Of a DNA stretch of 42,418 nt, positions 35,001-42,418 are shown in pieces. How positions within the stretch are numbered: position 1 is the stretch's first letter; every line of letters starts with the position of its first letter. The notes beneath the pieces were generated by a model that worked only from the letters and a program-made list of their open reading frames with translations, searched no databases and had not been told where the DNA came from. The position numbers and the translations under genes were made by a program. The DNA lies in NCBI GenBank assembly GCA_037447655.1, contig JBBHKE010002773.1, positions 50,001-92,418 of the forward strand, written 5' to 3'. Source of the DNA: Zygnema cylindricum. Its lineage: Eukaryota; Streptophyta; Zygnematophyceae; Zygnematales; Zygnemataceae.

Positions 35001-38000
35001 TGTTTATTGTGGATAGTTTTTTGTTGTACATTGTGTATCGCTATTAGCGTGAATAGTTTTTTTGGACTTTAAACTCGTTTTTCTCCGTGCACACTTGTTG
35101 GATCTTCAATCCGATAGTTGTAATTGAAAGGTAAAACTCGTACCTTCTGATTAGCGGACTTCAACGGGACATCTCAAAGTATGCATGGAGAAAAGTTGAT
35201 TTAAGTGGCGAATTTAAACATAACGCTAATACGATAAAGGTGTCACTTTACAGCTGTTTGGATTGAGTCATGCTCCAACATTTTCACAATTCTTGTTTCC
35301 TGGCTATGTACTTGTCGTTTCTTTTTCAGTACTTGTATTTGATAAAACCTTTGATTAAACCCTCAACTTTGTTCTTTGTACAGTTTTGATAAGTTTTTCA
35401 TGTCACATATTTAAAGTTGTCGAGGACTATATTATGATGGTTCCCTAGAAGAGAGATGCAAAAGGGACCTAAGACAAGAACTTAATGTCCCTTGCTCTTT
35501 TGCGGTTTTTTAAGGGTTTTTTATGCAACCTGGTTGCACCAGAAAACCAGATTGTGAGTTTTGCAGATTGTTTGTATCTTTTGCCAGAGGGTTTTGTGTT
35601 TTTAAACTTCCATTCTTCTCCTTTGCAGGTTGATACCACAATTCTCGGTCTCGATGCTGAGAGGGCTAAGGAGATGCCATACATTGCATCAATGGGTATC
35701 TATGTCATCAGCAAAAATGCTATGATTAATATGCTTCGCAACGACTTCCCTGAAGCCAATGATTTTGGTAGTGAAGTCATTCCCGGAGCAACAAAGAAGG
35801 GTGCTAAGGTCTTCTTTTTTTCCTTGGCACAGAGTCAGTAAATTGCCACTTGTAGAGTTTTTACTTTGCTTGGACAACCTCAACATCCTAGGAAGGTTGA
35901 GCTCCTTGATTGTTGCTAGCCTTCAGGAGTTCATTTCTTGTTCTCAAATTTTATCACGACAAGCATTTGGCCGTCATGTTTTTTTGTTTATCTATGTTTT
36001 TTAACATGATTACTGGCAGGAGTTATGGTGCGAGATGTGATTTTGTCTTGTTTTGACTCTTGGGAGTGAGTGTTCTTCTCAGGTGCAAGCCTATCTGTAT
36101 GATGGATACTGGGAAGATATCGGCACAATCGAGGCCTTTTACGATGCAAACTTGGGAATTACTTCCAAGACTCCAGTTTTCAGGTAAAAGGTTTGTAAAG
36201 AGCTCAGTTTTACACAAAGGTTGAAATTGAAATTGACAAAAGTCCCAATTTTTTGAAGTCTAGCCTCTTTGTTTTAATTTCGTTTATCTGGCAGTATGAG
36301 TTGTTTGAGCTGATTTTATTGTACTTCATCCGTCATTCTGTTCTATTTCAAAGCTCTGTTTTGTGTCCTGTACTTAAGAGGAAGTTTTGTGAGTTGTCTG
36401 GTATAACATTAACTTAAAATTGTTCAGGTCTAATGTTGTTAACCTGATTGGGGGTGGTTTACATTTTTTTTTTTTGCAGTTTCTATGACCGTTCAGCTCC
36501 AATCTACACACAATCTAGATTTTTGCCTCCATCAAAAATGTTAGATGCTGATATCTCTGAGAGTGTTATTGGAGACGGATGTATCTTGAAGGTGAGAAGC
36601 CATTGAAGAGACAATACTGATCATCTTGTAGTTCCTGTGGAACCGTGAGAAGTTGTAACTAGTAGAGTACATTTTGGGAGAGTCACTAATCGGCAAACTA
36701 AATCTTTTAAGGTTTTTTTGAGAGTATCAGGAGTTAGTCCAGGCAAGAGTGACAAACTGACAAGGTGCATCATTTTACCTCGATCTCTCCCTATTTTGGA
36801 GTTTTCGCAGATTTACTGTGGAAATGTTGATCAATACAAATTCTTAATTGCATATTTTTGTCTTGAAAATCACAGAATCCTGTATGCCTTTAAGAAAAGT
36901 GGGCTATTCAAAAAGTGGGCTGTTCGCAGAACTCTTAGTGTTGTATATTCATTTTGTAATATATATTACTCATATTTATGGTGTTTTATGGTTTGTCCAC
37001 CATTTTGAACTGAACGTTTTGGTTTTGTCTTTTGCAGGACTGCAAAATTCACCATTCTGTGATTGGTCTACGATCCCTCATTTCTGGAGGAGCAGTTGTC
37101 GAGGATGCTCTTCTTATGGGCGCTGACTACTATGAGGTATGTAAGACGATGAATATTCCAGTGAGCCGTAATAGTTGAAGCCTAAACTTTTAGCGGGGGG
37201 AGGAACGGTGTTTCATGAGGGAAGAAAAAACTAGGTTTGTGGGTAGGTGGGTTTTATGTGTAAAGGTTTGACTTGTCCATCAATTAGATTGTTATCATCT
37301 GCTTGCTTACTGTAGTTTTTTGACTAATATCAGCCCAGTTCTATTTTAATTTCCTGATTGCAATCTGTTACAACAAAATTTTGTTAATTGTTGAATGTTC
37401 CTTTTTAACTGAGCGCAGAAATAAGAGACGGTATCAAAGTTGTGCTCCAATCATGGTTAACTAATTTTTGCATGTTTATTGGAAGACAGAATTTGCTTTA
37501 ACTGCACAGTAGTGATTATATTGTAACTTGGTAGAACTGATTTAAATATTTAGTTTAATGATTTAATTTAGCTTCAGCTTTTTGGTTAACAATTTTGATT
37601 TTCTCAAACATTCATTCTTGACTTCACACTTCGCAACTAAAACCTTGAAATTGACAAGTGTTTGTGTATCGTTATATGTCTTCCTGTTGTTTCACGAGTC
37701 ATAAGCTCATGTTGACAAGAGTTGTGTGTTGATACATCTTAATACTGTTCCTTCAAAATGACTAAATTACATTATTATTTACTGTTTACTGTTGCTATTT
37801 TCATTTGTTTCTCGCAGAGCGACGAGCAGAAAGCCGAAATCGAAGCCGCAGGAGGCATTTTGATGGGCATTGGACCAAATTCAGTCATTCGAAGAGCGAT
37901 TATTGATAAGAACGCCCGTATCGGTGCTAATGTGCAGGTTAGTAGAAAAGGTCACACAGCATTTTTGACAACTTTTGTTACCTTGTTGGTTATTGCTGCC

Positions 38001-38289
38001 TGTTGCGGTATTATTACGGTGAAGAGTGATCTGCGGTAGAGTAATGTTTGTTGTTTGTTCACATGGAATATGCATTGAGGAATGTTGAGGAGGAATGAAA
38101 AAAGAAAGTAAGTAAGAAAGAAAAAAATCTGAGGAATCCCGAAATAAATACGGATTTGTTTTACGGTTGCAGATTATTAACAAGGATTCCGTACAAGAGG
38201 CCGCCAGAGAAACAGACGGATACTTTATTAAAGGAGGAATTGTGACGGTTATTAAGGATGCCGTGATCCCTGCCGGAACCATCATATAA
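32061..38289 (+). CDS. APS1: ADP-glucose pyrophosphorylase small subunit, plastidic
   Basis: The enzyme makes ADP-glucose from glucose-1-phosphate and ATP, the committed step of starch synthesis in plastids, as a heterotetramer with large subunits. Exons: 32061-32336, 32948-33244, 34670-34939, 35629-35808, 36083-36183, 36480-36591, 37038-37136, 37818-37937 and 38173-38289, all GT-AG and in phase, giving 523 aa. Exon 1 encodes a Ser/Thr-rich transit peptide and ends CLDPDAGK. That Cys (85) corresponds to the small-subunit cysteine that forms the regulatory disulfide in plants. The nucleotide site is [11 protein letters not shown] (100 onward). The catalytic Asp is in [11 protein letters not shown] (D217), the sugar-phosphate Lys in FAEKP (K271), and an activator-site Lys in [11 protein letters not shown] left-handed beta-helix makes up the C-terminus. 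It is the small rather than the large subunit by [25 protein letters not shown] and the [20 protein letters not shown] region. The large subunit is not in this window. Intron 2 may hide a 36-bp cassette exon. Confidence 0.97.
33576..33611 (+). CDS. Candidate 36-bp in-frame cassette exon of AGPase
   Basis: Within intron 2, a 36-bp open stretch encoding [12 protein letters not shown] is bounded by CTTGATTTAG| and |GTAAGTAG, a near-consensus donor. It starts and ends in phase 0, as do the exons on either side. Inclusion would insert 12 residues between NPNWFQ and GTADAVRQ without changing the frame. Known plant small subunits lack this insertion, so it would be alternative or fortuitous. Confidence 0.4.
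33960..34400. repeat. Degenerate repeat in AGPase intron 2
   Basis: Three diverged segments share a GTTGATATTC..TCTC/TTCAAGCAT..TTT core, near 33995, 34250 and 34355. The first two are preceded by GTCCTCACA. No coding role is apparent. Confidence 0.4.
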
Positions 38290-39107
38290 AACCGATTTTT
38301 TCCAATAAGAAAAGAAGAAAATTTGTTGTTGAGAGATAATATATTTGCTCTTAATATTTTTTACTTTTTTTGTCGTAAGACATGAAAAAGCGACTTTCAA
38401 ATGGAGGGAAGGGAAGAGAAGTGAAGGCTCTAAGAGAGTTTCACATCTTGTAGTTGGAAGTGAGGATCACAGGGAGGGGCACAGGAGAGAGACAGAGAAC
38501 GAGAGAGAGAGAGGGAGAGAACGTGATTGTGAGAGAGATAGAACATTACTGTTCTATGTATCCTAACAGTTTTTGTTCAGTTATTGAGGGTGTGAAATGC
38601 CTGTCTCCTCAAATAGGAGCTTGTGGCGGGGAGCGAGGGAGGGCTAGACCTGTATTTTTTGCCCATGGTAACGCCTTTAGGGCGCCGAAAATCTGTATTT
38701 GCTTACTAGTGGAATCTGAAGGTAAAACGAAGCTTGTTCAATAAGGTGACGGTTTATAAACATTTTTTTTGTTGTTCCTGTTATTATTATTATTTTTAGT
38801 GTTGTTTTTTTTATTATTATCTCTTTATCCATTACAAGTATAAACATATTACAGTTTTGTGGACATCCATGCGATTTCATCCATGCAAAGTTTGGATTTT
38901 TTCAGTTTAATCATTCGGTCCCTCATTTATTACTTTGTTTATTTTGATAATTGAGATACTGTTGACATGCTCACTTGATTATTATTATTATTATTTTCTT
39001 TTTCTTTTTCTTGAGATTATTCTTTGCAGTCGGGCATATTTTCCAGTTGTTGTAATCAGCTGATAAAAAAAAAGGGGGAAAAATGGCAGAATAAGTGATG
39101 GTACAAA
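38290..39107 (+). other. AGPase 3' flank with low-complexity tracts
   Basis: No gene is visible. It contains a GA-rich tract (about 38489-38537), ATT repeats (38782-38795 and 38980-38997) and T-rich stretches. The AGPase 3' UTR lies at its start. Confidence 0.45.
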
Positions 39108-39330
39108 AGTACCGAATGTAAACAAACAAAACATAGCGAATCGTGCACTTTTCCTCGTCGCTTAAATCCGTTTGAAAATTTTGAAATTTTTTGACACCTG
39201 CGAACATGTGTTACTATTTGTTTAGCGTTGTTACTTTAATTTAAGACACATCGCCAATGTGTTTTACAATCAAGTTTGAAGGTGACGTTTCTTGACATGG
39301 CCGTGGGTCCAAAAAACATGTAATATATTA
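39108..39330. mobile_element. Older F3 copy, part left of the nested insertion
   Basis: The segment from ACCGAATGTAAACAAACA to AAACATG aligns in order with 39753-39973 inside the complete F3 element: GTAAACAAACAAAACATA / GCAAACAGACAGAACATA, CACATCGCCAATGTGTT / CACATCGCCGATGTGTT, and ATGGCCGTGGGTC / GTGGCCGTGGGTC. It continues at 40112. Its own left part is missing or too diverged to see. Confidence 0.75.
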
Positions 39331-39333
39331 TAA

Positions 39334-40111
39334 GGGTATGTCCCGATGTACTTGTAAATTAGTGAACTTACTTCGTATTTTAGCGCGGATCCACCGGACC
39401 CGGTTTTCAAGTGTCCCTATGCGTAAGAACAAAATCGTAACTTACGCTTGTGACTATTGTACACGTCGACAATACCTGTGACGGTTGTCAGCATCTACAA
39501 TCGGTGTTGTCGCACCTTATTTTTTGGAACTGCTTGTGACGTCGCATGTTTTACCGTGACATTGTAGACGTACCCCCTTACAGTCAGTGCCGTTTCATGG
39601 TTGAAGAAGATGTGCTTTTCGCCTTTTCCTTCGCGTCTCCTTTCTGGTCGACGTGAAATGGCATCGGAATTTCAAAGACCCCTGCAAAAAAGAATTCCGT
39701 ACGGGGCAAAAACGGACAAAACAAAACAAATTGTGTACAATTCTTCGTCGTACTGAACGCAAACAGACAGAACATATCGAATTCTGTACTTTTCTTTGTC
39801 GCTGGAAATCATTTGATTTTTTTTGAACATTAGGGCACGTGCGAAAATGTGTTTCTATTTGTTTGGCGAAAATACTTTGTTTTAAAACACATCGCCGATG
39901 TGTTATAAAGAAAAGTTTGAAAATGACGTTTTTTGTCGTGGCCGTGGGTCTAAAGACACAAGACGACAACATGTTTTACATTTTAAGTTCGACAATGACG
40001 CAAAATGTACTTCGACATTTTTCGATATCTTTGTACGGTTGTCACTTAGGCGGTACGGCGCTGAATTTTACAGGAAAACGACAAAAAAAATCCTTAATTA
40101 GCGACATACCC
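39334..40111. mobile_element. F3 element, complete, inserted into an older F3 copy
   Basis: It is 778 bp with termini GGGTATGTCCCG and (reverse complement) GGGTATGTCGC, flanked by an exact TAA duplication (39331-39333 and 40112-40114). Removing it joins ..AACATGTAATATATTATAA to ATTCGGCGATGACGC.., which reconstructs the order seen uninterrupted inside the element itself (AACATGTTTTACATTTTAAG then TTCGACAATGACGC). No transposase frame. The GGG start and TWA target fit PIF/Harbinger-type (Tourist-like) MITEs. Confidence 0.8.
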
Positions 40112-40246
40112 TAAATTCGGCGATGACGCAAAATGTACTTCTACTTTTTTCTATTTCTTTGTACGGTTGTAACTTAAGCGGTACGGCGCTAAGTTTTAGA
40201 GGAAAACTACAAAGAAAACCCTAACTTTGGCACATGGAGACATACC
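40112..40246. mobile_element. Older F3 copy, right part
   Basis: It repeats the last ~130 bp of the complete F3 element: GATGACGCAAAATGTACTTC, TCTTTGTACGGTTGT, GCGGTACGGCGCT, AGGAAAAC and a terminal GACATACC. It is the continuation of 39108-39330. Confidence 0.8.
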
Positions 40247-40497
40247 TTAGAGAATCATTGACTATTTTCAATATCAGATCTTAGCTTATGTGGTACCACT
40301 CAATATAGAACACGTGGATTACAGGCTCTACGCGATAGACCATCGTTCAAAATGTAACATCCTGTATTGTTGGCCGCACAATCACAGAGTTTCATGATGG
40401 AACATAGGCCATAGTGTTATGCATGTTGAGGGTGAAGTTCCATTAGGACACTGTAATTGTACGGCCAACATTATAGAATGCTACAATCTGAACCATA

Positions 40498-41096
40498 CAC
40501 CGCGAATCGTAATTAGAGTAATGATCAAAATAGAGTAAAAAAACAAAAAAAAAACAATTAGAGTAATGAACTCTAATTTATGTGATATAACTTTTTCACA
40601 GAGGAAGTTTACTCTAATTTATTTAAGTCGGCATTAAATTATCCGCGCTAAAATTATGAACACTAAATTACGTAGTGGTACAAAATCTGTCATTCCGTAT
40701 AGTTTTGACGTCATTATGACGTTAGGACTATTTGTCGCGCCGAATGTCAGTTAATGTTCACACTGACGACGATGCTGTCGACGGACGAGAGTTATGCGAA
40801 CGGCTTTTTTTTCGATGTGATTGATTTTTTGTTTAGTGCGATTTCACGTGCGAGCGCGATTCTATTAAATCATTATTTGTACCTTTTTACTTATAAAAGT
40901 ACAATTTTGCACGGTCGGACGTCGTCCGTACACCACACTATTTAAAACGAATCTATATTATAATTTTTTACGCTAATTAAATTACGCTAAATTAGAATAA
41001 TGAAAAAAATAGAATCATTTACTCTATTTGACGTGATAGAGTCAAAATTTCGAGCGACCGAATTAGCGTTATTTACTCTAATTACGATTCGCGGTG
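40498..41096. mobile_element. F1 element, complete copy nested in F2 copy d
   Basis: It is 599 bp with identical 25-base termini starting CACCGCGAATCGTAATTAG and flanked by TA on both sides. The near-perfect termini make it the least decayed F1 copy here. Repeated AGAGTAA and CTAATTA words occupy the subterminal regions. The 63-codon open frame inside (40754-40945) has no known domain. Confidence 0.88.
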
Positions 41097-41833
41097 TAGT
41101 TAAAAAGTAGGTGAAAGTAGGCCCATACAATATGCCTATTGTATGCAAAACATACAATATGACCCAAAGACCCATATTGTATTCGGACCTATTCGGACCA
41201 ATTAAAGCATTCGGACCAGAAATTGGACCAATTAAAACATTCGGACCAAAATGTTTTATTTACACTGTCAGATTCGGAAGATCGGACGGTCGCTGATCAA
41301 AGTAGCGATCTAAGAAGATCACATGAAAAGCCCATAACACAACTTACGATAAAGGCGCCCACCAAAGGCCTACCATAAAAACGCCTACTTTTGAACTATG
41401 ATCTGAACGAAATTCCATTGCGGAGAGTCTGTAATCCACGTGGTAACAAAATAGTGGTGCCACGTAGCTATAAATTTGATATTATAAATCGTCAATGATT
41501 TTTACACCGACCAAAAATCTTCATTTGCGTACCATGTACGTGCGTACCAGGTCATCGTTCAACACAGGTTTGGTACTCTTTGCAGACGCCTTGTCAGATA
41601 CCACCTCATTTTTTTAAGGTTCCTGTTTTTAAGCGTGACGAATGAGCGCTGCTAGAAATAGTGTGACGAATGGCCGACAACAAAAATAGCGTGACAAAAG
41701 TGCGTTACGAGATTTCGTTTGTATATTTTCTGCTGGATTTTTGGATGCGTATATCGTGTGCAAATTTTTTTGACTTCCGTTGGTTGCCATCTTGACACGT
41801 ATGCTCATTATCCAACGTGTCGCGGCTCAGTTT

Positions 41834-41883
41834 TTTCTGTAATTGGTGATGTACCTCGCGAGGTACATCACCAATTACAGAAA
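41834..41883. repeat. Perfect 50-bp palindrome in F2 copy d
   Basis: Two 25-base arms without a single mismatch meet at CTCG|CGAG. The outer arm contains CTGTAATTGGTGATGTAC. It is followed by a GAAGCGAATGCTTCGCG stretch, itself containing an inverted repeat and matching, on the other strand, the GCGAAGCAAT word beside hairpins a and c. Confidence 0.95.
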
Positions 41884-42172
41884 CCATCGAAGCGAATGCT
41901 TCGCGAAAAAATATCCAACGGTCACTTTTAACTCCCAGACTTTTGGAGAATATTAGCAAGATTCGCTGTAATGTTGTTTTCCGCATAAAAACAAAATAAG
42001 AAATACGGCGCAGTACGGAGAGGTCCGAATTTCTGTAAACAACCTCACTTTTCGTCTAATGTAACTTCACCCTAATTAGTAGAAATGTTTTGTTGGCTTT
42101 AAGTCATAAAACCCAGAATAGCGTTTATAATACCGTTTGTTTCACCACACTACTAATGTATCTTCACTAGGA

Positions 42173-42386
42173 CACCGCCAATCGTTATTAGCGTTGTGTA
42201 CGCTAATTCCGTCCCGCTTTTTTTATTTTTATTCTCAAATAAAATTATCCACACTATTTAAAAAAACCTAATTCTCAATTAGAATAGACGATTTCTTCGA
42301 AAATTTCCAAATTCCCAATTAGCGTAAACCACGCTAATTATTCGTATACGCTAAAAAAACTTACACGCTAATAACGATTGGCGGTG
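42173..42386. mobile_element. F1 element, short copy
   Basis: It is 214 bp; both termini read CACCGCCAATCGTTATTAGC when the right one is reverse complemented. TA follows the right end, but the left flank is GA. Subterminal GCTAATT/AATTAGCGTA words recur several times. Length and sequence resemble the copy at 21927-22125. Confidence 0.85.
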
Positions 42387-42418
42387 TAGTATAGGTATTC
42401 GTACAAAATCTGACAAAT

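Larger units (their letters stand above)
40430..42072. mobile_element. F2 element, copy d, carrying a nested F1 element
   Basis: The left terminus GGGTGAAGTTCCATTAG and the reverse complement of the right terminus, GGGTGAAGTTACATTAG, enclose 1,643 bp, of which 599 bp is a nested F1 element (40498-41096). The right side has GACGAAAAGTGAGGTT and, about 214 bp in, a 50-bp perfect palindrome. Flanks are TGA on the left and TAA on the right, so one target copy seems mutated. It is larger than other F2 copies even without the F1 insert. Confidence 0.75.

Noticed and set aside
40754-40945. Open frame inside the F1 element as a possible transposase
   Set aside because: Far too short, with no DDE/D or helix-turn-helix pattern.
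1-42418. tRNA or rRNA genes
   Set aside because: I searched by eye for the GGTTCGA(A/T)TCC-type T-loop with a paired acceptor stem and for conserved rRNA blocks and saw none; a covariance-model scan would be decisive.

Overview
The window is nuclear DNA from a streptophyte, meaning a land plant (probably non-seed) or a charophyte alga. The evidence is four intron-rich genes with GT-AG introns. The closest recognisable counterparts are plant proteins: a plastid ADP-glucose pyrophosphorylase small subunit with the plant redox cysteine, a plant-type SRP68, an organellar MnmE/TrmE and a plant-type ENT nucleoside transporter. I cannot name the species from sequence alone. Exon boundaries below were joined by hand from reading frame, splice sites and remembered family alignments, not from transcripts.

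Layout. 1-2661: no gene recognised. 2662-9972 (minus): SRP68, 13 exons, 607 aa. 9973-11983: divergent spacer with two phase-compatible candidate 5' exons for the next gene. 11984-17145 (plus): organellar tRNA-modification GTPase MnmE, 9 firm exons, one intron probably with a GC donor. 17146-19048: convergent spacer with a CCGATA/TATCGG cluster and a 402-bp terminal-inverted-repeat element. 19049-21470 (minus): ENT nucleoside transporter, 3 exons, 436 aa. 21471-31400: a repeat island of about 10 kb with no supportable gene. 32061-38289 (plus): AGPase small subunit, 9 exons, 523 aa, plus a possible 36-bp in-frame cassette exon. 38290-42418: nested repeats.

The repeats fall into a few short non-autonomous DNA-transposon families that can be defined from the window itself. 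Family F1 is flanked by TA and has termini like CACCGCGAATCGTAATTAG. Family F2 has termini like GGG..TTCCATTAG, TTA/TAA target duplications where intact, and an internal hairpin about 200-230 bp from one end; the arm sequence changes between copies while pairing is kept. Family F3 (GGGTATGTC, TAA duplication) includes a copy inserted into an older copy of itself. F4 is a single TA-flanked element. No transposase reading frame is visible, so any movement must have depended on enzymes encoded elsewhere.

The four genes are housekeeping genes without an evident shared pathway: protein targeting to the ER, organellar tRNA wobble modification, nucleoside transport and starch synthesis. The most interesting material is the F2 family with its structure-conserved hairpin, the candidate AGPase micro-exon and the unusual MnmE intron.
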